Positions 1 to 8,582 of a DNA stretch of 64,000 nucleotides are shown here, in pieces. The first letter of the stretch is position 1, and the number at the start of each line of letters is the position of its first letter. The notes beneath the pieces are model-generated. The model was not told the DNA's origin. It worked only from the letters and a program-made list of their open reading frames with translations, and did not search any database. Source of the DNA: Ruegeria marisrubri (GTDB lineage: Bacteria > Pseudomonadota > Alphaproteobacteria > Rhodobacterales > Rhodobacteraceae); NCBI RefSeq assembly GCF_001507595.1, contig NZ_LQBQ01000039.1, positions 1 through 64,000 on the forward strand. The letters run 5' to 3'. The translations under genes were made by a program, and so were the position numbers.

Positions 1-462
1 GATTCTCTTCTGGGCGGAGAGGACCGCGACACGCTGAAGGGAGAGGCGGGCGATGACCGGCTCTGGGGCGGTGTCGGCTATGACGCGCTCTGGGGTGGGG
101 ATGGCGATGACCGGCTCTGGGGCGGCGCGCAGGGGGACCGGATCTGGGGCGACGGCGGCAATGATGCGCTCTGGGGTGAGGCCGGCAATGACGTTCTGGT
201 CGGCGGCCTGGGCCACGATACGCTGTGGGGCGGGGCTGGGAGCGATGTCTTTGTCTTCGGTGCCTTGCACGGCAATGACCGGATCGTCGATTTTGTCCTG
301 GGCGTGGACAAGATCCAGTTGGCCGCTGCCGGACAGGACTATGAGGCCTTGCGCGTTACCGCAGTTGGAGAAAATGCCATGATCGACACGGGATCGGGCA
401 CTATCGTGCTCGACGGAGTGGCCCCGTCCAGCCTGAGTAGCTACGATTTCATTTTCTCCTAG
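1..462 (+). CDS. RTX calcium-binding repeat protein, C-terminal fragment (5' end outside window)
   Basis: Reading frame 1 is open from the window edge to a TAG at 460-462. The first ~85 codons encode about eight glycine/aspartate-rich nonapeptides of the GGxGxDxLxG type (for example GGDGDDRLWGG and GEAGNDVLVGG), the calcium-binding beta-roll of RTX proteins. Many repeats carry an unusual tryptophan (DRLWGG, DALWGG). The end (NDRIVDFVLGVDKIQL... then a hydrophobic tail ending DFIFS) is the usual RTX capping region and uncleaved type I secretion signal. Family knowledge: such proteins leave the cell through an ABC/MFP/TolC exporter. The functional N-terminal domain is not in the window, so enzyme, adhesin or toxin cannot be decided. 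Confidence 0.85.
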   Translation, partial: DSLLGGEDRDTLKGEAGDDRLWGGVGYDALWGGDGDDRLWGGAQGDRIWGDGGNDALWGEAGNDVLVGGLGHDTLWGGAGSDVFVFGALHGNDRIVDFVLGVDKIQLAAAGQDYEALRVTAVGENAMIDTGSGTIVLDGVAPSSLSSYDFIFS

Positions 463-875
463 GCCGCATTCCTGCTTGGGCGGGGTGTCGGCGGGCATGA
501 CTCGCTGGCAACACGCTGCCACGATAACCGCCGCCACAGCGGCAGTGGCGGCGACAAGCCGCCAAAACCGTATCGAAACCGTACCCTCGGCCCCTATGCG
601 GAAATCGAATGCAGCGACAAGGCATGCACCATGTTGCGCATTCGGTGCCGCGGCATCTGCCGACAGCCGAGTTTGTCCGGAGACAGGAAACTCGCGACAT
701 TCGGTCGAGAAAATGCCGGTTCCCTTGGCAAAAAAAACCGCACCGCCACGCGGGCGACACGGATGGGGGCAGGCCGGGTTATGAACTGTAACTTTTGGAC
801 ACGGCCAGCAGAAGAAATGCCTTCCTTTGAAACAAAACCATTGCGGCTTTCAGGCTTGCCCTTTCTCATCTCGCC
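463..875. other. Intergenic region between the RTX gene and the Mla operon
   Basis: This stretch of 413 bases has only short overlapping frames without convincing ribosome sites or family features. No clear Rho-independent terminator follows the RTX stop, and I see no strong promoter for the downstream operon. A run of seven A at about 729-736 is the only notable tract. The Mla promoter presumably lies here. Confidence 0.5.
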
Positions 876-2000
876 ATGACCCGCCCATCTCTTACATCGG
901 AGCTCACGGCAGGCGGTCTGCTGGTTCGCTTTGCCGGAGAGTTGCTGACACGGTCGATCAGCAGCATCGAGGGCGCATTGGCCGGACTGCGCCCGGCCGG
1001 GGACGAGGCCCTGCTTGACCTGTCCGAGGTGGAAGCCCTGGACACCAGTGGCGCGTGGGTGGTTGCCGATCTGCGGCGCAGGCTCGAGGGCGAAGGAATG
1101 AAGGTGCAGATCACCGGCATCACGCCGACACAGGCCGCATTGCTCGAAACGGTGACCCGGAACATGCCCAAAGAGCTTGCCCCAGAGGCCCCGCCGGGCG
1201 GGTTTGTCGTCTGGCTGGAAAGGCTTGGCGAGCGCGTGGTTGGCGCATGGAAAGACACTCTGTCCATTCTGGGTTTCCTGGGCCTCACCCTGCACAGGCT
1301 GCTGCAGGGCATCATCATGCCCTGGCGGCTGCGCGGCGCGTCGCTGTTCACGCAGATGGAAGAAACCGGGTATCAGGCGGTGCCCATCGTCGCGCTCATG
1401 GGGTTCTTGATCGGGGTCGTGCTTGCCTTCCAAGGGGCCACGCAACTCCAGCAATTCGGCGCGGAAGTGTTCGTGGTGGAACTCATCTCGATCTCGATGC
1501 TGCGCGAGTTGGGCATCCTGCTGACGGCGATCATCGTTGCGGGCCGTTCCGGCTCGGCCTTTACCGCCTCCATCGGCTCGATGAAGGTGCAGGAAGAGAT
1601 CGATGCGATGCGGACCCTCGCACTCGACCCGATCGAAGTGCTGGTCGTCCCGCGCGTTCTGGCGCTGCTCATCGTGCTGCCGGTTCTGGGCTTCATCGCC
1701 GATCTCGCCGGCCTCATCGGGGGCGCTCTGATGAGCTGGATCGACCTGGGCGTCAGCCCCGGGATGTTCATGACGCGGCTGTATGAGAACACCGATGTCT
1801 GGCATTTTGCCGTCGGCATGATCAAGGCGCCGTTCTTTGCGCTGGCGATCGGCATAATCGCCTGCTGGCAGGCCATGCAGGTTCAGGGTTCGTCCGAAAG
1901 CCTCGGCCGCCGCACGACGGCGTCGGTGGTGCAGTCCATCTTCACGGTCATCGCGCTGGACGCGCTGTTTTCGATCTTCTTCTCGGAAGTGGGGGTCTGA
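876..2000 (+). CDS. mlaE: MlaE-family ABC permease with N-terminal STAS domain
   Basis: The protein has 374 aa. Residues ~1-95 look like a STAS fold (LLDLSEVEALDTSGAWVVADL), the role played by separate MlaB in E. coli. Residues ~110-374 are the MlaE/DUF140 permease with its hallmark ELGILLTAIIVAGRSGSAF stretch followed by VQEEIDAMRTL, and about five membrane spans. It should sit in the inner membrane and move phospholipid together with MlaF and MlaD. The STAS-permease fusion explains the absence of a separate mlaB. The stop is one base before the mlaF ATG, so the genes are co-transcribed. Whether transport is inward or outward cannot be read from sequence. Confidence 0.92.
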   Translation: MTRPSLTSELTAGGLLVRFAGELLTRSISSIEGALAGLRPAGDEALLDLSEVEALDTSGAWVVADLRRRLEGEGMKVQITGITPTQAALLETVTRNMPKELAPEAPPGGFVVWLERLGERVVGAWKDTLSILGFLGLTLHRLLQGIIMPWRLRGASLFTQMEETGYQAVPIVALMGFLIGVVLAFQGATQLQQFGAEVFVVELISISMLRELGILLTAIIVAGRSGSAFTASIGSMKVQEEIDAMRTLALDPIEVLVVPRVLALLIVLPVLGFIADLAGLIGGALMSWIDLGVSPGMFMTRLYENTDVWHFAVGMIKAPFFALAIGIIACWQAMQVQGSSESLGRRTTASVVQSIFTVIALDALFSIFFSEVGV

Positions 2001-2001
2001 C

Positions 2002-2817
2002 ATGGATGGCGCCCCGGACACGCAACCAACCCGCGCCGACGCACAGCGCGAGGCGGTGATCCGCGTGCGCGGCCTGACCAACCGGTTCGGGCCGCAGGTC
2101 GTTCACGAGAACCTCGATCTCGACGTCTGGCGCGGCGAGGTCCTGGGCGTGGTCGGAGGTTCGGGCACCGGCAAGTCGGTTCTCCTGCGCAGCATCGTGG
2201 GCCTCAACAAGCCGGCCGCCGGCAGCATCGAGGTTCTGGGGGTCGATGTGCTGCACGGCTCAGACGCCGATCGGCGGCGGATCGAGAAAAGTTGGGGTGT
2301 GGCGTTCCAGTACGGGGCGCTGTTTTCCTCGCTGACCGTCTTGCAGAACGTCATGGCGCCGATGCGCGAACACCTGAAACTCAGCAAGGGACTGATGCGG
2401 GCGCTGGGCGAGTTGAAGATCAGCCTCGTCGGCTTGCCCCTGTCGAGTTGCAACAAGTTTCCCTCGGAACTGTCGGGCGGCATGCGCAAGCGGGCGGCAC
2501 TGGCCCGCGCGTTGGCGCTGGACCCCGAGATCGTGTTCCTCGACGAGCCGACGGCAGGACTGGACCCGATCGGCGCAGCTGCATACGACGATCTGATCGG
2601 CGAGCTTCAACGTGCGCTGGGCCTGACGGTATTCATGGTAACCCATGACCTCGACAGCCTGTACGCGATCTGTGACCGGGTCGCCGTGCTTGCGGAAAAG
2701 CGCGTCTTGGTCGAGGGTCCGATAGAGAAGATGGCCACGGTCGATCACCCCTGGGTTCAGGAGTATTTCACCGGCCCGCGGGCGCGGGCGGCAAGCAACA
2801 AGGGTCGGGGCAGTTAG
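2002..2817 (+). CDS. mlaF: MlaF-like ABC transporter ATP-binding protein
   Basis: The protein has 271 aa with a complete ABC ATPase core: Walker A GGSGTGKS (52-59), Q-loop in AFQYGALF (~101-108), signature LSGGM (157-161), Walker B IVFLDE ending at 182, D-loop region AGLDP and H-loop His ~215. The FQ-GALF and LSGGMRKR motifs are typical of Mla/Ttg2A ATPases. It energises the MlaE permease. The start lies one base after the mlaE stop, and mlaD begins eight bases after its stop behind a GGAA-type ribosome site. Confidence 0.94.
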   Translation: MDGAPDTQPTRADAQREAVIRVRGLTNRFGPQVVHENLDLDVWRGEVLGVVGGSGTGKSVLLRSIVGLNKPAAGSIEVLGVDVLHGSDADRRRIEKSWGVAFQYGALFSSLTVLQNVMAPMREHLKLSKGLMRALGELKISLVGLPLSSCNKFPSELSGGMRKRAALARALALDPEIVFLDEPTAGLDPIGAAAYDDLIGELQRALGLTVFMVTHDLDSLYAICDRVAVLAEKRVLVEGPIEKMATVDHPWVQEYFTGPRARAASNKGRGS

Positions 2818-2825
2818 GAACGGCG

Positions 2826-4541
2826 ATGGAAACCAGGGCAAACTACATATTGATAGGCGCCTTCACGCTGGCGGGCATTCTTGGCCTATTCGGGTTTCTG
2901 CTGTGGCTGGCCAAGGTCGAGGTGACCCGGCAATACGCCTACTACGATGTTCTTTTCGACAACGTTTCCGGCCTGTCCACGGCCGGCGACGTCCGGTTCA
3001 ACGGGCTACCGGTCGGGCAGGTCGTGTCGCTCAGGCTCGACGAGGACGACCCCTCAAAGGTTCGCGTCCGGCTGGAAGTGGATGCCCAGACTCCGATCAA
3101 GACCGACACGATCGCGGAATTGCAGTCGCTCGGGGTGACTGGGGTCAGCTATGTGGCCCTGACAGGTGGATCGCCCGAGGCCGAATTGCTGGAGCCGGGC
3201 CAAGTGATTCAAAGCCGACGCAGTGCGCTGCAATCCCTGTTCGAAGGCGCGCCGGAACTTCTCAACAAGGCCATCGACCTGCTGGAGGACCTGCAATCCG
3301 TCGTCGATGAACAGAACCGCCAGGCCGTCAACGAACTGCTGGACAATCTCGCCTCGGCCTCCGGCAGGCTCGACAATGCCCTGAGTGACTTCGAAGCCCT
3401 TTCCGACGACCTTGGCGGCGCGGCCCGCGAGATCGCGTCTTTTACCGACAGGTTGCGGGAGCTATCGGACACCGCCGAAACCACGCTGGCCACGGCGACC
3501 GAGACCCTGACCTCCGCCAAGGATGCCGCTGATACGGCCGTCGGAACCCTCGATACCGCCAAGGAGGCCTTTGCCACAGCCGATGGCCTCATGCAGAACG
3601 AACTCTCCGAATTCCTGCAGCGTGGCTCGGAGGCCGCCAGCACGCTGGATACGACCGTCAAGAACCTAGAGCCATCGGTCACGGCCACGGTCCAAGCCGC
3701 ACAGAGCCTGATCGAAACGAGACTGCCCGAACTGGCCGACCAGGTGCAGGAAACGGCACGGGTTCTGGAAGAGCAGGTCAACACGATCGGAACCGACGCT
3801 TCGCAGTTGATGAAACGCTATGACGAAGTGGGCGCCACCGCCCAGGCCCGCCTCGAGCAGGCCGAAAGCGCGATCGCCTCCTTCGAGGGCGCAACGGTCG
3901 AGGCGAAACAGGCGATCGAAACCGTCAACGCGGCGGTCCAGCAGGACCTGCCCGGCCTGATGGAAGAGTTGCGTGGTGCCGCCCAGACCGCAAACCGGGT
4001 CATCGACGAGGTCGGCACCGAGGTGTCGCAAGTCGCCGATCGGCTGGTGCTGTTCTCGGACGAGGGCAGCGCCGCGCTGGCGGCTGCGACCGAGACCTTT
4101 TCCAATGCCAACGACACGCTGGCCGCGATCACAAGCGCGATGGACAGCGCCGAAGTCACGCTTGGCGCCGCGGAAGAAACCTTCAACTCGGTGGGCCGTG
4201 TCGTGGACGAGGATCTGGAACCCATCGTGGCCGATGTGCGCGAGGCAGTCGACTCCATCTCGGCCACCGCAACGCGGGTTGCCGACAATTTCGACACGAT
4301 ATCCGTCGAGATCATGGACGCCGCCCATTCGGCATCGGATCTGGTCGGAACCGTGGATGAAATCGTGCAGGAAAACCGCCGCCCGCTGCGGGATTTCCTG
4401 CGGTTCGGCCTGCCGCAACTGCAACGCTTCATCGAAGAGTCGCGGCGTCTCGTCGTCAACATGGATCGTCTGGTCGATCGGGTCGAACGCGATCCCGCGC
4501 GCTTCCTGCTCGGCACCCAAAGCTCGGAGTTTCGCCAATGA
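2826..4541 (+). CDS. mlaD: MlaD/MCE-family protein with long C-terminal helical region
   Basis: The protein has 571 aa. One N-terminal membrane span (~9-29) is followed by an MCE domain (~38-118, with FDNVSGLSTAGDVRFNGLPVG) and then about 430 residues of Ala/Thr/Glu/Asp-rich heptad-like sequence predicted to be coiled coil. MCE proteins form periplasmic rings that carry lipids. E. coli MlaD is only ~180 aa, so the long tail makes this closer to mycobacterial-style or LetB/PqiB-like bridging proteins, which could span the periplasm. That reach is inference. It overlaps the next gene by four bases (ATGA), which fits translational coupling and a stable stoichiometry with the lipoprotein. Confidence 0.9.
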   Translation: METRANYILIGAFTLAGILGLFGFLLWLAKVEVTRQYAYYDVLFDNVSGLSTAGDVRFNGLPVGQVVSLRLDEDDPSKVRVRLEVDAQTPIKTDTIAELQSLGVTGVSYVALTGGSPEAELLEPGQVIQSRRSALQSLFEGAPELLNKAIDLLEDLQSVVDEQNRQAVNELLDNLASASGRLDNALSDFEALSDDLGGAAREIASFTDRLRELSDTAETTLATATETLTSAKDAADTAVGTLDTAKEAFATADGLMQNELSEFLQRGSEAASTLDTTVKNLEPSVTATVQAAQSLIETRLPELADQVQETARVLEEQVNTIGTDASQLMKRYDEVGATAQARLEQAESAIASFEGATVEAKQAIETVNAAVQQDLPGLMEELRGAAQTANRVIDEVGTEVSQVADRLVLFSDEGSAALAAATETFSNANDTLAAITSAMDSAEVTLGAAEETFNSVGRVVDEDLEPIVADVREAVDSISATATRVADNFDTISVEIMDAAHSASDLVGTVDEIVQENRRPLRDFLRFGLPQLQRFIEESRRLVVNMDRLVDRVERDPARFLLGTQSSEFRQ

Positions 4542-5206
4542 AATGGCCCGCCCGTATGATGGTTGCGCTGGTCGCATTCGTGTCTCTGAACGCCTGCACC
4601 GGTCTCGGTTCGCTCACCAAGGCGGTCAAGCAGCCAAACGATCTTTATGTGCTCACGCCCAAGAGCACTTTTTCGCCCGCGCTTCCGCGCGTCAGCAATC
4701 AGATAGAGGTCGAAGAGCCTACCGCCACCGCGGCGGTGGATACCGATCGGATCGCCGTTCACCCGACCCCGTTGCAGGTTCAGTATCTGCCGCAGGCCCG
4801 CTGGGTGGACCGCGCCCCGCTGCTGGTTCAGGCCTTGCTGATCGAAAGTTTCGAAAACACGGGTAAAGTCGCGGCGGTCGGGCGGTCAGCGGTCGGGTTG
4901 CGCGCGGAATACATGATCGTCCCGGAGCTGAGGGAATTTCAGGCGCATGTGGTTCCCGGGGCCAGCCAAGATCAGACGCTTCGGGTAAATGTCCGGCTGA
5001 ACATCAAGATCGTGGACGCCTACGAGGATCGGATCATCGGGTCGCGCTCGTTCCAGGAATACCAGCCGTCAGCCAGCGATGCGGCGCCGGATCTGGCCGC
5101 AGCATTCGACGAGGCCCTCGGGGATGCCATGCGCGATGCGGTCGAATGGAGCATTCGCAGCATTTCCGCGCACGCGGCCCGCAACCCGCGACCAACGCTG
5201 AACTGA
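4538..5206 (+). CDS. ABC-type transport auxiliary lipoprotein (PqiC-like)
   Basis: The protein has 222 aa. The N-terminus is a lipoprotein signal with lipobox LNAC, making Cys20 the lipidated residue. The rest (DLYVLTPKSTF... VDRAPLLVQALLIESFENTGKVAAVGRS) matches the PF03886-type family that accompanies MCE transporters (PqiC, the outer-membrane partner of PqiB). It probably anchors the MCE tunnel to the outer membrane. The start codon overlaps the mlaD stop as ATGA. It is the last gene of the four-gene operon, and no clear terminator is visible in the 64 bases before the convergent neighbour. Confidence 0.85.
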   Translation: MKWPARMMVALVAFVSLNACTGLGSLTKAVKQPNDLYVLTPKSTFSPALPRVSNQIEVEEPTATAAVDTDRIAVHPTPLQVQYLPQARWVDRAPLLVQALLIESFENTGKVAAVGRSAVGLRAEYMIVPELREFQAHVVPGASQDQTLRVNVRLNIKIVDAYEDRIIGSRSFQEYQPSASDAAPDLAAAFDEALGDAMRDAVEWSIRSISAHAARNPRPTLN

Positions 5207-5270
5207 CTGCCGAAACAAACGCAAAGGGCCCGGCCACGGCCGGACCCGCGCCTGCATTTTCGGGGCACAG

Positions 5271-5879
5271 CTACTGCTGAGACAAGGTTTCTGCCAGCCG
5301 CATCAGGGTGATGGCCTCGGCGCGGTATCCGAACGGATCGTCACCCTTGCCCGCGCTGGCCAGCGCGATGGCGTCATTGTAGGCCCAGCCGCCCAAATAC
5401 GCGCCGCCGCGCAGCAACTGGCCGAAACCGGCAATCGCGGTCGAGAAACGCACATCGTCGGAAACCTCACCTGTGCCCGGCAGGATAGGCTGCTCGATCA
5501 AGCGGCTATCCGTCTCGCCGGCTGTCATGTAGCGCAGCTTGAAATAGCCGATCTCGTCGGCTTCTTCAGGCGCATCTTCGGTGGCATAGCGCAGTGGGCC
5601 ATTTCGCACCGCATCCGACCCGACATCCTCGGCCGCGTTGAAGATGACGCGGTAGAGCCATGTGGTGAACTTGGCGTCGCCCCGGAAACTCGCGAACTTG
5701 GCAGGCAGGGCGGCGCAGATATCCTGAACAAGATCCTCCGCAGCCTCGGCCCGCCCCGTCAGGCGAAAGGCCAGACGAAACATCCGGTCATAGTGCCGCG
5801 TCAGCAACGTGGCAAAGGCGTCCCTGTCAGCGCTGGCCGCCGCCCGGGCTAATGCCTCGTCCGAGGTCATCATCCGCAT
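5271..5879 (-). CDS. Chimeric gene: ECF sigma factor region 2 fused to C-terminal DUF3520 end of a vWA protein
   Basis: The protein has 202 aa in one frame. Residues ~5-84 are a clear ECF sigma region 2 (AFATLLTRHYDRMFRLAFRL, AEDLVQDICAALPAKFASF, KFTTWLYRVIFNAAED). At about residue 85 (near base 5627) the sequence changes to the end of a von Willebrand A/DUF3520 protein: VGSDAVRNGPLRY, then FKLRYMTAGETDSRLIEQP, DDVRFSTAIAGFGQLLRGG and DDPFGYRAEAITLMRLAETL. Sigma region 4 (the -35 binding domain) and the whole vWA MIDAS domain are absent. Family knowledge: an ECF sigma gene and a vWA-DUF3520 gene often sit next to each other, so a single in-frame deletion would produce this. It probably cannot act as a normal sigma factor. 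It may be a decaying remnant or a retained small chimera. Confidence 0.75.
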   Translation of the reverse strand: MRMMTSDEALARAAASADRDAFATLLTRHYDRMFRLAFRLTGRAEAAEDLVQDICAALPAKFASFRGDAKFTTWLYRVIFNAAEDVGSDAVRNGPLRYATEDAPEEADEIGYFKLRYMTAGETDSRLIEQPILPGTGEVSDDVRFSTAIAGFGQLLRGGAYLGGWAYNDAIALASAGKGDDPFGYRAEAITLMRLAETLSQQ

Positions 5880-5983
5880 AACGATTGGTAGGACGCGGCC
5901 GAAAGGTCAATCCTTGGTGAGAATTGTAACTTTCTTCGGTTTCCCCGATTCCGGGAAATCATTTTGGGCCGGAATGACGAAAA

Positions 5984-6007
5984 AGCCCCCGGAAAACTCC
6001 GGGGGCT
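5984..6007 (-). terminator. Rho-independent terminator of icd
   Basis: A 10-bp perfect stem (AGCCCCCGGA paired with its complement) encloses a four-base loop. Read on the minus strand it is followed by five U (complement of A5980-5984). It lies 25 bases after the icd stop codon. Confidence 0.88.
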
Positions 6008-6032
6008 CTTTGAGTTCCCAAAGCGGGAAGGA

Positions 6033-8246
6033 TCAGCCGATGATGGCGTTCAGCGTGGCCGAAGGGCGCATGACCGCCGCGGTCTTTGCCGGGTCGGTGT
6101 GGTAGTACCCACCCAGATCGACCGGCTTGCCCTGAACGGCCAGCAGCTCGCCCAGGATCTGCTCTTCCTTGTCGGCCAACTCCTTGGCAATCGGCGCGAA
6201 ATGCGCGGCCAGTTCGGCATCGTCGGACTGCGCGGCCAGCGCCTCGGCCCAGTAGCGGGCGAACCAATAGTGGCTGTCGCGGTTGTCCGGCTCGCCGACC
6301 TTGCGGCTGGGCGAGCGGTCGTTGTCCAGGATGCCCTGCGTCGCGGCCTCTGCCGCGGCCCCGAGAACACCGGCCTTGGCGTTGCCCTTGCTGTCGGCGA
6401 GGAAGTTCAGCGACTCGCCCAGGGCGCAGAATTCACCCATCGAGTCCCAGCGCAGGTGGTTTTCCTCAACCAGCTGCTGGACGTGCTTGGGGGCCGAGCC
6501 ACCAGCACCGGTTTCGAACAGGCCGCCACCGTTCATCAGCTTGACGATCGACAGCATCTTGGCCGAAGTGCCCAGTTCGAGGATCGGGAACAGATCGGTC
6601 AGATAGTCGCGCAGCACGTTGCCGGTGATCGAGATGCTGTCCTTGCCGGCGGTGATGGTTTCCAGCGTCTGGCGGGTCGCCTCGCGCGGGGCCAGGATCT
6701 GGAACTTGTCGGCCACGCCTGCGGCCTCGAGCGCCGGCTTGACGTATTTGATCAGCTCGGCGTCATGGGCGCGGTTCTCGTCCAGCCAGAAGATCGCCTC
6801 GGAGCCGGTCAGGCGCTGACGATCCATCGCCAACTGGATCCAGTTCTCGATCGGGGCTTTCTTGGCGGTGCAGGCGCGCCAGATGTCCCCCTTCTCGACC
6901 TCGTGCGAATGCAGAAACTCGCCATTGGCCAAGACGACCCGGATCGTGCCGTCAGCGGGTGCCTCGAAGGTGGTCGGGTGGCTGCCGTATTCCTCGGCCT
7001 TCTGCGCCATCAGGCCAACATTCGCGACCGAACCGGCAGTTGCCGGGTTCAGCGCGCCGTTCGCCTTGAAGAAATTGATGGTCTCGTCATAGACGGTGGC
7101 ATAGCAGCGGTCGGGGATCACACAGTTGGTGTCGCCCTTCTTGCCGCTTTCGTCCCAGCCCTTGCCGCCCGCGCGGATCACGGCGGGCATCGAAGCATCG
7201 ATGATCACGTCCGACGGCACGTGCAGGTTGGTAATGCCCTTGTCGCTGTCCACCATGTACATCGACGGACGCTCGGCCTTGATCGCCTCGATTGCGGCCA
7301 TGATCTCGGCGTCATCCTTGACGCGGTTCAGCAGGTCGCCCAGGCCCGAGTTCGGGTTGACGCCCAGCTGCGCCATGCGGTCGCCGAATTTCTCGAACAC
7401 CGGCGCCAGCCACGCCTTGACGGCATAGCCGAAGATGATCGGGTCACTGACCTTCATCATCGTCGCCTTCAGGTGCAGCGAGAACATGGTGCCGTCTTTC
7501 CTGGTGTCCTCGATCGCGGCATCCAGGAACTCCGACAGCGCCTTGACCGACATGAAGGTGGCGTCGGCAACGGTACCTTCCTCCAGCGTCCAGCCGTCTT
7601 TCAGGACGGTCACGGCGCCATCCTTGCCCACGAATTCGATCCGCGCGTCACCGGCCTGATCTGCGGTGATGGTGGCCGATTTCTCGTTGGCATAGAAATC
7701 GTTGCCCGGCATCGACGACACCTTGGTCTTGCTGTCGGCAGACCATTCGCCCATCGAATGCGGGTGCTGCTGGGCATAGCGCTTGACCGCCTTGGCGGCG
7801 CGGCGGTCGCTGTTGCCCTCGCGCAGAACCGGGTTCACGGCCGAGCCCTTGATCGCGTCATAACGCGCGCGGATCGCCTTTTCCTCGTCGGTCTTGGGCT
7901 CTTCCGGGTAGTTCGGAATGTCATAGCCCTGACCCTGCAATTCCTTGATCGCGGCCACCAGCTGCGGCACCGAGGCCGAGATGTTGGGCAGCTTGATCAC
8001 GTTGGCGTCCGGCGTCTTCACCAGTTCACCCAGTGCGGCCAGGTCGTCGGGCTGGCGCTGTTCTTCGGTCAGGTTTTCGGGGAAGGCTGCGATGATGCGG
8101 CCGGCCAGCGAAATGTCCTTGGTGCCGACGCTTACGCCTGCGGCCGACGCAAAGCTGCGGATGATCGGAAGGAACGACGCGCTCGCCAGCTCGGGCGCTT
8201 CGTCTACAATGGTATACAATATATCGAAGTTCGATTTTTCTGCCAT
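6033..8246 (-). CDS. icd: NADP-dependent isocitrate dehydrogenase, monomeric type
   Basis: The protein has 737 aa, the normal size of the monomeric IDH family (~740 aa), which is unrelated in length to the ~410-aa dimeric enzyme. Family landmarks include the N-terminal [14 protein letters not shown], the [19 protein letters not shown] segment, [18 protein letters not shown] and the C-terminal [21 protein letters not shown]. It converts isocitrate to 2-oxoglutarate with NADPH formation in the cytoplasmic TCA cycle. The start is set by AAGGAA placed a few bases upstream of ATG 8246. It is monocistronic, with its own terminator and a divergent neighbour (tex). Confidence 0.96.
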   Translation of the reverse strand: MAEKSNFDILYTIVDEAPELASASFLPIIRSFASAAGVSVGTKDISLAGRIIAAFPENLTEEQRQPDDLAALGELVKTPDANVIKLPNISASVPQLVAAIKELQGQGYDIPNYPEEPKTDEEKAIRARYDAIKGSAVNPVLREGNSDRRAAKAVKRYAQQHPHSMGEWSADSKTKVSSMPGNDFYANEKSATITADQAGDARIEFVGKDGAVTVLKDGWTLEEGTVADATFMSVKALSEFLDAAIEDTRKDGTMFSLHLKATMMKVSDPIIFGYAVKAWLAPVFEKFGDRMAQLGVNPNSGLGDLLNRVKDDAEIMAAIEAIKAERPSMYMVDSDKGITNLHVPSDVIIDASMPAVIRAGGKGWDESGKKGDTNCVIPDRCYATVYDETINFFKANGALNPATAGSVANVGLMAQKAEEYGSHPTTFEAPADGTIRVVLANGEFLHSHEVEKGDIWRACTAKKAPIENWIQLAMDRQRLTGSEAIFWLDENRAHDAELIKYVKPALEAAGVADKFQILAPREATRQTLETITAGKDSISITGNVLRDYLTDLFPILELGTSAKMLSIVKLMNGGGLFETGAGGSAPKHVQQLVEENHLRWDSMGEFCALGESLNFLADSKGNAKAGVLGAAAEAATQGILDNDRSPSRKVGEPDNRDSHYWFARYWAEALAAQSDDAELAAHFAPIAKELADKEEQILGELLAVQGKPVDLGGYYHTDPAKTAAVMRPSATLNAIIG

Positions 8247-8582
8247 ATTTCCTTACCTTTTTTTGCCTTTCATGGGGCGTGGGATCCGAGTGTGTGGTGC
8301 CACTGTTGCCGTGGCGCGCGCGGAGCGGTTCTGTGGTGACCGGTCCGGGGGTGACTCTGATTTGACAGGCTCCCCTTAAAACACCAAGCGTCCCGGATCA
8401 ATCGACTGAAGCTGCGCATTTTGCCCCAGTTCGCCAAAAAACGCGTGCGTGATGCTTTTTCGGGCGTCGGTGCGACCGCTTTCCACCGAGGTGCGGGGAA
8501 TCGGGTGCGGACGCGGTTTTCTTCCGATCCGCATTTCCTGCCCTTTCCCTCTCTCGCAGCGCTGGCTAAGAAGTTCTTCCCT
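8247..8582. promoter_or_regulatory. Divergent intergenic region between icd and tex
   Basis: A 336-base region must hold promoters for both divergent genes. A T-rich tract (ACCTTTTTTTGCC, ~8255-8267) lies just upstream of icd and forms its leader with the ribosome site. The tex frame stays open upstream to 8421, but that extension has no family similarity and no ribosome site. I cannot assign -35/-10 boxes with confidence. Confidence 0.4.

Noticed and set aside
1..250. Short tandem DNA repeats at the left edge as a CRISPR array
   Set aside because: The repeats encode RTX nonapeptides in one open frame and have no constant repeat/spacer structure.
594..2081. Long minus-strand open frame of 495 codons opposite the MlaE gene
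   Set aside because: Composition is Arg/His/Gln-rich with no domain, and it is exactly antisense to a well-supported gene; a high-GC shadow frame. The same holds for long frames opposite icd (5964-8339), tex (8376-10664) and the LysM, FHA and kinase genes (32947-35277, 35506-37698, 37161-38969).
8421..8582. 54-codon N-terminal extension of Tex
   Set aside because: It has no family similarity and no ribosome site, and the start at 8583 gives the usual Tex length.
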